The notes under the pieces are model-generated. The model saw nothing but the letters and a program-made list of their open reading frames with translations. It did no database searches and was not told where the DNA came from. 64,000 bases of DNA from Bacteroidales bacterium (GTDB lineage Bacteria > Bacteroidota > Bacteroidia > Bacteroidales > UBA932). This document shows positions 35,719-43,842 of the stretch, one piece after another (position 1 is the stretch's first letter; every line of letters begins with the position of its first letter). The DNA is taken from assembly GCA_017549145.1 (NCBI GenBank), contig JAFYVM010000074.1, positions 21,689 through 85,688 of the forward strand, read 5' to 3'. The position numbers and the translations under genes are program-made.

Positions 35719-36933
35719 TTAGAGTAAAAGCATTACGGCAAATACATAAAGTAAAATACCCTGGAAAATAAGGTTGCCTTCAGAATCATTTTCAAGAATG
35801 GTTTCTGTCGGGTTGCTCTTGATGTATTCGCTGAGTTGTTCTTCGTCAGGATAAAGACGCGGTGCCCATTTCTTGATCAGGTAACCTTGGCTGAACCACG
35901 CTGCTCCTCCATTTGATCTGTTCAGAGTGATAAGTGTCTTGTAATCACCGAAATATACTGGGATGTCATTTGTGGCAATACCATTTATCTGATCAGGCGT
36001 TGCGGCTACTAGAATCATAGGAGTGAATCCTGCGCCTTTGGCCTGTTCTGCGAACCCGACTATTTCTTTCCATTTCTTCTCCTTTATATCCGGGTTATAA
36101 ATGGAAATGATCATTACATTGCCTTGAGTGGCAAGAGTGTCCTGGTATTCGTGATGTTCGTTGTAGAATGAAAGATCTGCTCCAGTGTCGTCCAGACTCT
36201 GTTTCTGCACAGTGTGTGTGCTTACAAATGTCCAGGTTGAGTCCGGTAGTGTCTCTAATGTGAATTCTTTCTGTTCTCCTTCCTTTTCGTACACAAATAC
36301 AGATTCAAAGGCTTCTTCATCTGTTGTTTCTGAATCTGGTCTGGCAGCAGAGAGTGCTATACCGGGTTTGTAATCTGTGAAATCAACCAGTGGCAGATAA
36401 AGCAATGAATATACGGAGAAGGCTATTACAGATGCGCATACTATGCCGAAAGATACATATTTACGCTTCAACGGCCTTCCAAGATTCCTCATCGGGATGA
36501 ATGCAACAGCTAGTAAAGCGCAGATTATAAGGTTCTTTACGAATGTCTGTAGATGCGTCAGATGAATGGCCTCACCGAAGCATCCGCAATCCATCACCGG
36601 ATTGAATATTAACAGAACAAGGGTCAGAAGAGTGAAAAATCCCTGTATAGAAATAGCTGCAATGGCAGTAACCTTTCTCCAGACTCCTGTTATCAATGCT
36701 GTTCCTATCAGCACTTCAGCCAGGGCAAAGAATAATCCTAGTCCTTTTGATGCAAATTTTAGAAATCCGACATGAAGAAAGTTCAGGTAGCTGTCCATGA
36801 CAAGTCCAGCTCCCACAGGATCCATAAGTTTCAGGATACCTGAGATGAAAAATACAAATCCGCAGATGAATCCGCAGAATCTTCTGAATCTTAGAAAGAA
36901 ATATTTGAGAGACTGACTAACCGACATATTCAT
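35719..36933 (-). CDS. BT_3928-type DoxX/MauE membrane protein with C-terminal thioredoxin-like part
   Basis: A 404-residue protein. The N-terminal half (about 10-185) has a DoxX/MauE-like bundle of four to five membrane helices including the Cys motif MDCGCFGEAI (near 116). The C-terminal half (about 215-370) is soluble and resembles a thioredoxin fold without a clear CxxC. It ends in another hydrophobic stretch (ILLYVFAVMLLL). It matches proteins called BT_3928 family in Bacteroides; a role in thiol redox or membrane stress is likely but unproven. Its start overlaps the tmk stop by 17 bp, so they are co-transcribed. Confidence 0.8.
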   Translation of the reverse strand: MNMSVSQSLKYFFLRFRRFCGFICGFVFFISGILKLMDPVGAGLVMDSYLNFLHVGFLKFASKGLGLFFALAEVLIGTALITGVWRKVTAIAAISIQGFFTLLTLVLLIFNPVMDCGCFGEAIHLTHLQTFVKNLIICALLAVAFIPMRNLGRPLKRKYVSFGIVCASVIAFSVYSLLYLPLVDFTDYKPGIALSAARPDSETTDEEAFESVFVYEKEGEQKEFTLETLPDSTWTFVSTHTVQKQSLDDTGADLSFYNEHHEYQDTLATQGNVMIISIYNPDIKEKKWKEIVGFAEQAKGAGFTPMILVAATPDQINGIATNDIPVYFGDYKTLITLNRSNGGAAWFSQGYLIKKWAPRLYPDEEQLSEYIKSNPTETILENDSEGNLIFQGILLYVFAVMLLL

Positions 36934-37597
36934 CTACGGTTTTCTGTATCTTGGCAAAAATCGCGTCAGGAGGCAGCATGTTGCCATTTTCGTCAGAACA
37001 ATCTATTCTGATGAACGAGGGATCCAGTTCGCACTGGCGACGGTAAATATCCCTTACCCGGACCTGGAACTGAATATCTGCCTCATGGATGTCCTGTGCA
37101 CCCTCAAGGTAGTTTCTGTCTGCTCCACCTCTCTGGCTTTTAAGCTTAGACTCAACGAAACTGATCGGTACATCGAGGAAGATGTTGAGGTCTGGCTTTG
37201 GTAGGTCGAAGTTGCCATACTCTGTGTTGAAGATCCACTCTCTGAGGTCCTCAGCCTCTTCTGTGTTCTTCAATTTGGCGCACTGATATGCAATATTGGA
37301 GTAGACGTAGCGGTCTAACAGAATGTGACCTCCCTGACGAAGGGTTGCCTTCATCTGCGGGCCTGCACCATGTCTGTCCTCTGCGAAAATTAAAGCAACC
37401 AGCTGTGGGTGAACTGTTTCGTTGTTACCGAAATCGCCTCGAAGGAAACGGCTGATCAGATCTCCGTAAACCGGAGCATCATATCTTGGGAAATGTATGT
37501 ATTCAAGATTACCTAGAAGGCTTTCCAGATATGTTCTTAACTTCTTTACTTGAGTGGATTTGCCTGCACCGTCCAGGCCTTCGAGAACTACTAGCAT
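36917..37597 (-). CDS. tmk: Thymidylate kinase
   Basis: A 226-residue kinase that converts dTMP to dTDP. The P-loop LEGLDGAGKSTQ is at 4-15. The substrate motif LLDRYVYSNIAYQ and the VESKLKSQRGGADRNYLE lid region are those of Tmk. It is somewhat longer than the usual 205-215 residues because of an insertion near the lid, as often in Bacteroidota. The promoter lies 23 bp upstream and abuts that of folP. The 3' end overlaps the DoxX-like gene. Confidence 0.94.
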   Translation of the reverse strand: MLVVLEGLDGAGKSTQVKKLRTYLESLLGNLEYIHFPRYDAPVYGDLISRFLRGDFGNNETVHPQLVALIFAEDRHGAGPQMKATLRQGGHILLDRYVYSNIAYQCAKLKNTEEAEDLREWIFNTEYGNFDLPKPDLNIFLDVPISFVESKLKSQRGGADRNYLEGAQDIHEADIQFQVRVRDIYRRQCELDPSFIRIDCSDENGNMLPPDAIFAKIQKTVDEYVG

Positions 37598-37619
37598 AAT
37601 TAAATGTTTTCAAATCACA

Positions 37620-37627
37620 CAAAGATA
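37620..37627 (-). promoter_or_regulatory. -7 box of tmk
   Basis: TATCTTTG on the minus strand (37627-37620), 22 bp ahead of the tmk start; 3 bp separate it from the folP box. Confidence 0.55.
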
Positions 37628-37630
37628 TAT

Positions 37631-37638
37631 TATTTTTG
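37631..37638 (+). promoter_or_regulatory. -7 box of folP
   Basis: TATTTTTG on the plus strand, 22 bp ahead of the ATG at 37661. The longer open frame starting at 37604 would include this promoter and is therefore not used. Confidence 0.55.
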
Positions 37639-37660
37639 TCATCAATCAAAAACTAAAACT

Positions 37661-38476
37661 ATGACAAAAGGAAGACATATCGACATTATGGGAATCATCA
37701 ATCTTACTGATGATTCGTTTTATGCTGAAAGCCGTTGTGCTAGTGAGGAAAAGTTAATGTCTCGAGTAGCAGAAATGGTGAAAGAAGGTGCCACAATTCT
37801 AGATTTGGGTGCTTGTTCAAGCCGTCCGGGCTCTGAGCCTGTTGGTCCGGAGGTGGAGTGGGAACGTCTGAAGCCAGCTCTCCTCTCTATCAGAAGCAAG
37901 TATCCGGATATTCCAATCTCAATCGATACTTGCTGGTCAGAAGTTGTAGAGAAAGCATATGATTATATTGGAGAGATTATCGTGAATGATATTACTTCAG
38001 GTGAGAATGATCCGCAGATGCTTCCGACAGTGGGACGATTGGGGCTAAGATATATTGCTATGCATATGAGGGGGACATCCAAGACGATGCAGGAGTTGAC
38101 TCAGTATGAGGATGTCGTGCAGGATGTCGTGGATTATTTTATGGAGTTTGCCGAGAAGGCCCAGGCTAATGGCATTAAGAACTGGATTCTTGACCCTGGT
38201 TTTGGCTTCGCTAAGACAACGGCGCAGAACTATCAGATGATGCGTGAACTACGCAAGTTCCGTCAACCTTATCCTCCTGGAAAAATTCCGCAGGTGTTAG
38301 TCGGAGTGTCGCGTAAGAGTATGATATACAAGACATTCGATATTACTCCAGAGGAGGCACTTCCACAGACTCAGGTGCTTCATCTGAAGGCATTGCAGGA
38401 GGGAGCTTCAATACTTCGTGTTCACGATGTTGCTGAAGCTGCACGTACGATAGATGTGTTCTGGAGACTCTGTTAG
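37661..38476 (+). CDS. folP: Dihydropteroate synthase
   Basis: A 271-residue enzyme that joins p-aminobenzoate to pterin diphosphate in folate synthesis; the target of sulfonamides. Signature IMGIINLTDDSFYAESR is at 9-25 (most relatives have NVTPDSF), with DLGACSSRPGS, IVNDITSG, and WILDPGFGFAKT. I start at ATG 37661 because the upstream open stretch contains the -7 box and does not resemble the family. The stop is immediately followed by the stop of the convergent wbqC-type gene, with no spacer. Confidence 0.95.
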   Translation: MTKGRHIDIMGIINLTDDSFYAESRCASEEKLMSRVAEMVKEGATILDLGACSSRPGSEPVGPEVEWERLKPALLSIRSKYPDIPISIDTCWSEVVEKAYDYIGEIIVNDITSGENDPQMLPTVGRLGLRYIAMHMRGTSKTMQELTQYEDVVQDVVDYFMEFAEKAQANGIKNWILDPGFGFAKTTAQNYQMMRELRKFRQPYPPGKIPQVLVGVSRKSMIYKTFDITPEEALPQTQVLHLKALQEGASILRVHDVAEAARTIDVFWRLC

Positions 38477-39190
38477 TTAGAGCTTCTTTAGATAAAGAAT
38501 AGAGTCAGGACCTTCGTTAAATAACAGGTCCATGATTGATAGATCAGATTGGAAGCCGTGCTTTGGGGAGAATACCTGGAAGTACGGCTTTTCAAGATCC
38601 AGCCTTTTGAGAATGTCATTAGGGCGCTTTGGATGGATGATTTCGCGCAGATCATCGCATTTGATGTCTTGGCCTTCTAATGAGGCTGTGCCGTCCAGTC
38701 TGAATTCGCAGGTTGTGTGTATGTCTGCCTTCAAGCCAGTCTTTTCAATGAAGAATTTGAGCAGTGCTGTGTTGAGGTCTATTAACTTTTCTGGCTGAGA
38801 GTCAAGGATGGCAAACAGCTCGTCCTGGTAATATTCGAAATATGCAGATGTGCCGTAAGCTGATGTAATGGCCCTTTTATGCTGAAGTACCCACGGCTTG
38901 CTATAATCTACTTTTACCTCAGAGATAAGATTTTTATGAGTTCCGTTTTCGTGAACGATAGGGAAGGAGAGTGTCTGGACTCCATCCGCTCCGTAGAAGC
39001 GGCATCTGTTACGGTAAGACTGCTTCTGGTAATTTTCGCAGGTCTCAATGAATATGATAGAAGAAGATAAAGGAGATGGCAGGATGTTTTTCCTGTCATC
39101 TCCCTTTTTTATCAGTCCTTCCATTTCCTGTGCAATGGCTGCAAAATAGGAAACTGGTGGAAAGTATGCTGTTGATAATAGTTTAGGCAC
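38477..39190 (-). CDS. WbqC family protein
   Basis: A 237-residue protein matching the WbqC family (LSTAYFPPVSYFAAIAQ at the start, CRFYGADGVQTLSFPIVHENG and KRAITSAYGTSAYFEYYQDEL in the middle). Members are linked to O-antigen or amino-sugar modification, but the reaction is not established. It lies 5 bp after lpxA and is likely the end of the lipid A operon, consistent with a cell-surface polysaccharide role. It converges on folP with zero spacing. Confidence 0.83.
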   Translation of the reverse strand: MPKLLSTAYFPPVSYFAAIAQEMEGLIKKGDDRKNILPSPLSSSIIFIETCENYQKQSYRNRCRFYGADGVQTLSFPIVHENGTHKNLISEVKVDYSKPWVLQHKRAITSAYGTSAYFEYYQDELFAILDSQPEKLIDLNTALLKFFIEKTGLKADIHTTCEFRLDGTASLEGQDIKCDDLREIIHPKRPNDILKRLDLEKPYFQVFSPKHGFQSDLSIMDLLFNEGPDSILYLKKL

Positions 39191-39195
39191 TATTC

Positions 39196-39999
39196 TTATT
39201 CTCCTTTTGATCCAAGGTGGCCCTTGATGATACCTCTCTTAGAACCTCTGATAAATGCGAGGATTGTATCTCTTTCTTCTGTCTGAGGATATTCAGCCTC
39301 AATGCGTGCACATGCATCAGTGGTATTCAAGCCGGAATTGTAGATAATGTCGTACATATCCTTGATGCTACGGATCTGATCTGATGAGAAGCCTCTTCTG
39401 CGAAGTCCTACGATGTTAACACCTGCATATGAGAGAGGTTCGCGTCCGCAAAGTACATATGGAGGTACATCCTTGTTGATCTTAGAACCGCCACCGACCA
39501 TAGCGTGCTTTCCGATTCTTGAGAACTGGTGAGCAACTGTGCTTCCTCCGATTGTTGCCCAATCGTCAACGTCAGTTTCACCTGCGATACCTACGTAGCT
39601 TACAAGGATACAGTTGTTACCTACTGTACAGTCATGTGCGACATGCACATAAGACATAAGAAGGCAGTTGTTGCCAATCTTTGTTACACCTCTTCCGCTA
39701 GCTTTTGTTCCACGGTTGATTGTAGCGCATTCGCGTATATTTACATTGTCTCCAATCTCTACGTAAGTCTCTTCTCCCTCAAATTTGAGGTCCTGAGGTA
39801 TGGCACCTACAACAGCTCCTGGGAATACAGTGCAGTTCTTTCCCATCTTTACATAGTTGAAAATAGTAGCGTGTGGAAGAATCTTGCTTCCGTCTCCGAT
39901 TTCAACGTGCTCCTCGATGTAGGCGTATGGTCCTACTTCTACATTTTCTCCAAGTTTTGCATTTGGGTGAACTGTTGCAAGTGGATGAATGTTTGCCAT
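39196..39999 (-). CDS. lpxA: Acyl-ACP:UDP-GlcNAc O-acyltransferase
   Basis: A 267-residue left-handed beta-helix enzyme for the first step of lipid A synthesis. Hexapeptide repeats run from about residue 3 to 190 (for example HPNAKLGENVEVGPYAYI), and the catalytic His is expected in VAHDCTVGNN. A C-terminal helical part (about 195-267, GLRRRGFSSDQIRSIKDMYD) binds the carrier protein. It starts 13 bp after lpxC. Confidence 0.95.
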   Translation of the reverse strand: MANIHPLATVHPNAKLGENVEVGPYAYIEEHVEIGDGSKILPHATIFNYVKMGKNCTVFPGAVVGAIPQDLKFEGEETYVEIGDNVNIRECATINRGTKASGRGVTKIGNNCLLMSYVHVAHDCTVGNNCILVSYVGIAGETDVDDWATIGGSTVAHQFSRIGKHAMVGGGSKINKDVPPYVLCGREPLSYAGVNIVGLRRRGFSSDQIRSIKDMYDIIYNSGLNTTDACARIEAEYPQTEERDTILAFIRGSKRGIIKGHLGSKGE

Positions 40000-40012
40000 A
40001 ATGATTTTTGTT

Positions 40013-40915
40013 TTATAGTTGTGCTCTGACTGCTTTTGCTGCAGTTGTGTTAATTCCGTGTCCTGCCTTTTCTGCTGTCACCTTAGCCTTAAGGAAGCCT
40101 CCGCAAAGTCTTAGGTCTCCGATGAGGTCAAGCATCTTATGTCTTGAGCACTCGTTAGGGAAACGAAGCTGAAGATTGCTGAGGTAACCGTCGTCACGAA
40201 CTGTGAGTGCAGGGATATTGAAGAGAGCAGACATCTTGCTGATCTGCTGGTCTGTGACAGGACGCTCTACAATTACTATTGCGTTGTCTACATCTCCGCC
40301 CTTTACAAGTCCGTTGTTGAAAAGGAATTCGATTTCATGGAAAAAGACAAATGTTCTGCAGACGCCAATCTCCTCGGCATATACTACTGAAGGATTCCAA
40401 ACTGCGTGCTGAACTCCAAGTACCTTTGAATTGAAGTCAACCTTGATGTCGTAGCTGAATTCTTCTGCTGGCTCAATTCTTACGATGGAACCAACTTCCT
40501 CATTCACTACTTCAACGGTTTCCTTGATTTCGATGTACTTTCTTGGCTCTGTCTGCTGAACGAAACCATCTGCCCAGATAGCATCAATGTATGGCTTAGC
40601 GCTTCCATCAAGAATCGGAACTTCGATGTTGTCGATTTCGATGATAGCGTTGTCCACTCCCATACCTGTCAATGCTGAAAGAATATGCTCGATGGTAGAA
40701 ACCGATACGCCATTCTGTGAAATGGTAGTACTGCGTGTCGTATTCGAAACGTTTTCTGCAAGGGCGGCAACAGTTGCATTTTCTGCGTCTGTTCTGACGA
40801 AGATGATACCAGTGTTTTCCGGAGCTGGACATACTGTCATATTAGCAAATCTTCCGGTGTGAAGACCCTTGCCTTCAAATGAATACTTTTTCTTAAGTGT
40901 CTGTTGGAACTGCAT
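40013..40915 (-). CDS. lpxC: UDP-3-O-acyl-GlcNAc deacetylase, not fused to FabZ
   Basis: A 300-residue zinc deacetylase that commits UDP-GlcNAc to lipid A. Zinc ligands His77 (STIEHIL), His259 and Asp263 (HKMLDLIGD) are present, as is catalytic His286 (KAGHGIN) and the LVKGGDVDNA loop. The length equals the E. coli enzyme (305 residues). In most Bacteroidota LpxC is joined to a C-terminal FabZ dehydratase of about 150 residues; here the stop comes just after the LpxC end, and no fabZ follows (lpxA starts 13 bp later). It has an internal promoter (40940-40947). Confidence 0.94.
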   Translation of the reverse strand: MQFQQTLKKKYSFEGKGLHTGRFANMTVCPAPENTGIIFVRTDAENATVAALAENVSNTTRSTTISQNGVSVSTIEHILSALTGMGVDNAIIEIDNIEVPILDGSAKPYIDAIWADGFVQQTEPRKYIEIKETVEVVNEEVGSIVRIEPAEEFSYDIKVDFNSKVLGVQHAVWNPSVVYAEEIGVCRTFVFFHEIEFLFNNGLVKGGDVDNAIVIVERPVTDQQISKMSALFNIPALTVRDDGYLSNLQLRFPNECSRHKMLDLIGDLRLCGGFLKAKVTAEKAGHGINTTAAKAVRAQL

Positions 40916-40939
40916 CGGTTATCTTTTTATAAAATCATA

Positions 40940-40947
40940 CAAAGGTA
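40940..40947 (-). promoter_or_regulatory. -7 box ahead of lpxC
   Basis: TACCTTTG on the minus strand (40947-40940), in the 50-bp gap between lpxD and lpxC. It suggests lpxC-lpxA-wbqC can be transcribed independently of lpxD. Confidence 0.5.
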
Positions 40948-40965
40948 AAAATTATTTTGGATTTC

Positions 40966-41955
40966 CTATTTTTTACCTGCTTTCTTAAACAAAGCATAGC
41001 TTCTTAGGTAATCCTTGAGCGGAATTGCAGGGCTTCCCATGAATACTTTTCCTTCCTCAGATATAGTTGAAAGGATACCGCTCTGAGCAGCAATGGTGGT
41101 GTTGTCTGCAATTGATATGTGACCTGCGACTCCGACCTGTCCGGCAAGTATGCAGTGCTCGCCGATCTTACTTGAACCCGCAACTCCTGTCATGGATGCC
41201 ATCACTGTGTTGGCTCCAACTTCTACGTTATGAGCAATCTGGCAGAGGTTGTCAAGCTTGACTCCCTTTCTAATGATAGTTGACCCCATCTGTGACTTGT
41301 CAATGCTGGTGTTGGCACCAATCTCGACATCGTCTTCGATTATGACGTTTCCGGTGTGCTCAATCTTCTTCCAAGTGCCGTCTGGCATAGGTGCAAAGCC
41401 GAATCCGTCAGATCCGATTACTGCATTCGCATGTAGGATCACGTTATTTCCGATAACCATTCCAGGATAAATTCTTACTCCCGGATATATGATGCAATGT
41501 GAACCGATCTTTACGTTGTCACCAACAAATACATTTTCATAGATCTTGGTGTAGTCTCCCACCTCAGCGTTCTTGCCGATGTATGCAAAGTCGCCGATAT
41601 ATACCTTCTTTCCAACCTTTGCACTCCATCTTACGCGACTCTTGCAGCCACGGTATCTTCTGTAAGATCTTTTCTTCGCGGTGACATAGTCGAGAAGTGC
41701 AGCAACTGCTGCATACGAATCTTCAACCCTGATCATTGTTGCGCTTACAGGGGCTTTTGGCTCGAATGTCTTGTTGACGATAATGATATCGGCTTTGCAT
41801 TCGTACACGTATTGCTCGTACTTTGGATTAGCGAAGAAGCAGATCGCTCCTGGCTTGCCGCTCTCGATGCGAGCGAATGTAGAAACTTTGGCTTCTGGAT
41901 TGCCATCAACTGTTCCTCCTAGGATGTCGGCAATTTCTTGAGCTTTAAATTCCAT
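40966..41955 (-). CDS. lpxD: UDP-3-O-acyl-glucosamine N-acyltransferase
   Basis: A 329-residue enzyme of lipid A synthesis. An N-terminal uridine-binding domain (about 1-95, [16 protein letters not shown] and [13 protein letters not shown]) is followed by hexapeptide-repeat coils (about 110-300), with the catalytic His in [13 protein letters not shown] and [16 protein letters not shown]-type segment ([15 protein letters not shown]). It is the first gene of lpxD-lpxC-lpxA-wbqC. Divergent from rimP; no good -7 box seen for it. Confidence 0.94.
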   Translation of the reverse strand: MEFKAQEIADILGGTVDGNPEAKVSTFARIESGKPGAICFFANPKYEQYVYECKADIIIVNKTFEPKAPVSATMIRVEDSYAAVAALLDYVTAKKRSYRRYRGCKSRVRWSAKVGKKVYIGDFAYIGKNAEVGDYTKIYENVFVGDNVKIGSHCIIYPGVRIYPGMVIGNNVILHANAVIGSDGFGFAPMPDGTWKKIEHTGNVIIEDDVEIGANTSIDKSQMGSTIIRKGVKLDNLCQIAHNVEVGANTVMASMTGVAGSSKIGEHCILAGQVGVAGHISIADNTTIAAQSGILSTISEEGKVFMGSPAIPLKDYLRSYALFKKAGKK

Positions 41956-41982
41956 ATTTAGGTCGATTCGGGTTTATAATAA

Positions 41983-42013
41983 TTTGTTTATTAGTAAATA
42001 ATTCGTACATTTG
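41983..42013 (+). promoter_or_regulatory. Promoter of rimP-nusA-infB
   Basis: TTTG (41983-41986), 19 bp, then TACATTTG (42006-42013): a near-perfect Bacteroidota promoter, giving a leader of about 58 bp that holds the hairpin at 42031-42048. Confidence 0.75.
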
Positions 42014-42030
42014 CAGCGTGAGAATGATAC

Positions 42031-42054
42031 AGGGGGCAGGAGCCCCCTTATTTT
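42031..42054 (+). terminator. Terminator-like hairpin in the rimP leader (possible attenuator)
   Basis: AGGGGGC-AGGA-GCCCCCT gives a 7-bp GC-rich stem (42031-42048) with tetraloop, followed by TATTTT. It lies between the promoter and rimP, so it could stop transcription of the nusA operon or mark a regulatory pause. Confidence 0.5.
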
Positions 42055-42074
42055 GTGTATTATAGTCAAGTCAA

Positions 42075-42539
42075 ATGAACGTTACAGAAATCATAAATGC
42101 ACTCAGCAGCGAGGTTAGTGCCCGCGGTCTGTACATCGTTGATGTTTCAATCAACAAAGATAATGAAATTGAAGTAATAATCGAAAAAGAAGAGGGAATT
42201 GTTGAGCTGGATGATTGCGTTGCGATGAGCAGATACTTCGAAACTTGCTTTGATAGAGAGAAGGAAGACTACTCTTTGACTATGTCTTCTGCGGGTTTGG
42301 ATCAGCCTTTCAAGGTGCTCAAGCAGTATTTGAAGGCTGTTGGATCAAAGGTTGAAGTGCAGCTTAAGGGAGGCCGCAAGATGGTAGCAGTGCTTGAAGC
42401 AGCTGACGAAGAGAGCATTACTCTCAAGTATTCCGCTAAAGAGGCTGTTGAGGGAAAGAAAAAGAAGGAGCTTGTAGAGCACGTCGACCGCTTTACAATG
42501 GATCAGGTGAATGCTGTCCGTCCTTACATTGAATTCTAA
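42075..42539 (+). CDS. rimP: Ribosome maturation factor RimP
   Basis: A 154-residue protein needed for 30S maturation. The N-terminal domain has the G-L-Y-I-V-D-V start and the LDDCVAMSRYFETCFDRE block, and the MSSAGLDQPFK segment matches the conserved S-S-P-G-L-x-R-P region of RimP in a diverged form. The C-terminal SH3-like domain (about 90-154, VEVQLKGGRKMVAVLEA) is present. The gene position ahead of nusA and infB is the classical order and supports the call. nusA follows 33 bp later. Confidence 0.92.
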   Translation: MNVTEIINALSSEVSARGLYIVDVSINKDNEIEVIIEKEEGIVELDDCVAMSRYFETCFDREKEDYSLTMSSAGLDQPFKVLKQYLKAVGSKVEVQLKGGRKMVAVLEAADEESITLKYSAKEAVEGKKKKELVEHVDRFTMDQVNAVRPYIEF

Positions 42540-42572
42540 ACTTGGATAATAACAATAAACAATAATATAAAA

Positions 42573-43823
42573 ATGGAAAAGATCGAACTTAAAGACGCTT
42601 TTGCAGAGTTCAAGAACCAGAAGAACATCGACAGACCTACAATGATGGGTGTACTCGAGGATGTGTTCAGAACTCAGATCACAAAGACTTATGGATCAGC
42701 AGACAACTTTGACATTATCATCAACATTGATAAGGGAGACTGCGAGATCTATTGGAACAGAGAGGTTGTTGAGGAAGTTGAGGATCCTAATACTCAGATC
42801 GCTATTGACGATGAAATGCTTGATGATGACTATGAGCTTGGTGAGACTTTCGCTAAGAAGATCGAGCTTAAGGACTTCGGCCGTCGCGGTATCCTGAACA
42901 TCCGTCAGAATCTTCAGGGACGTATCCTTGACATTGAGAAGGCTAACCTTTACAATAAATATGTAGGAAAGATCGGTGAACTCTTCACAGGTGAGGTTTA
43001 CCAGACTTGGGCAAAAGAGGTTCTTATCCTTGATGAGGATGGAAACGAGCTCAGACTTCCTAAGTCAGAGCAGATTCCTGGCGAGCACTTTAAGAAGAAT
43101 GACACTGTACGCGCTATCATCAAGAGCGTAGAGATGAAGAATAACACTACTCCTTACATCGTTCTTTCAAGAACTACTCCAGAGTTCCTTGAGAAACTCT
43201 TCGAGCAGGAGGTACCAGAGATCTACGATGGTCTTATCACTATCAAGAAGGTTGTTCGTGTACCAGGTGAGCGTGCTAAGGTAGCAGTAGAGTCATACGA
43301 CGAGAGAATCGATCCGATCGGAGCATGTATCGGTGTCAAGGGTGCTCGTATCATCGGCATCGTTAGAGAACTTCGCAATGAGAATATCGATGTTCTCCAG
43401 TGGACTTCAAACACTCAGCTTCTTATCCAGAGAGCGCTTAACCCAGCTAAGATTTCTTCAGTTGTCCTTGGCGCTGAGGATGAGAAGATCAAGGTATATA
43501 TGCTTCCTGATGAGGTTAAGAAGGGTATCGGTAAGGGTGGATGCAACATCCGTCTTGCAGGTATGCTTGTCGGCAAGGAGATCGAGGTTTGGAGAGAGCT
43601 TCCAGAGAGCGATGAGAACGACGAGGAGGACGTACTCCTCAGCGAGTTCAACGACGTGATCGAGGAGTGGATCATTGAGAAGCTTCAGGGTATCGGATGC
43701 GATACAGCGAAGAGTGTACTTGCACATTCGGCAGCTGACATCGCGAAGAGAGCTGACCTTGAAGATGAGACAGTTGCAGAGGTAATGGATATCCTCCGCG
43801 CTGAGTTTGAAGACGAAGAGTAA
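42573..43823 (+). CDS. nusA: Transcription termination/antitermination factor NusA
   Basis: A 416-residue cytosolic factor that binds RNA polymerase and RNA. Order: N-terminal polymerase-binding domain (about 1-128), S1 domain (about 133-200, GELFTGEVYQTWAKEVLILDE), KH1 and KH2 (about 230-350, with IGACIGVKGARI and GKGGCNIRLAGML). A C-terminal acidic helical part (about 375-416, HSAADIAKRADLEDE) replaces the repeats seen in E. coli. Length fits the Bacteroidota form. infB starts 19 bp downstream. Confidence 0.96.
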   Translation: MEKIELKDAFAEFKNQKNIDRPTMMGVLEDVFRTQITKTYGSADNFDIIINIDKGDCEIYWNREVVEEVEDPNTQIAIDDEMLDDDYELGETFAKKIELKDFGRRGILNIRQNLQGRILDIEKANLYNKYVGKIGELFTGEVYQTWAKEVLILDEDGNELRLPKSEQIPGEHFKKNDTVRAIIKSVEMKNNTTPYIVLSRTTPEFLEKLFEQEVPEIYDGLITIKKVVRVPGERAKVAVESYDERIDPIGACIGVKGARIIGIVRELRNENIDVLQWTSNTQLLIQRALNPAKISSVVLGAEDEKIKVYMLPDEVKKGIGKGGCNIRLAGMLVGKEIEVWRELPESDENDEEDVLLSEFNDVIEEWIIEKLQGIGCDTAKSVLAHSAADIAKRADLEDETVAEVMDILRAEFEDEE

Positions 43824-43842
43824 GAATTAAAAAAGGGGTACT

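Noticed and set aside
37604-38476. Longer folP start at 37604
   Set aside because: It would contain the folP -7 box and does not match dihydropteroate synthases before 37661.
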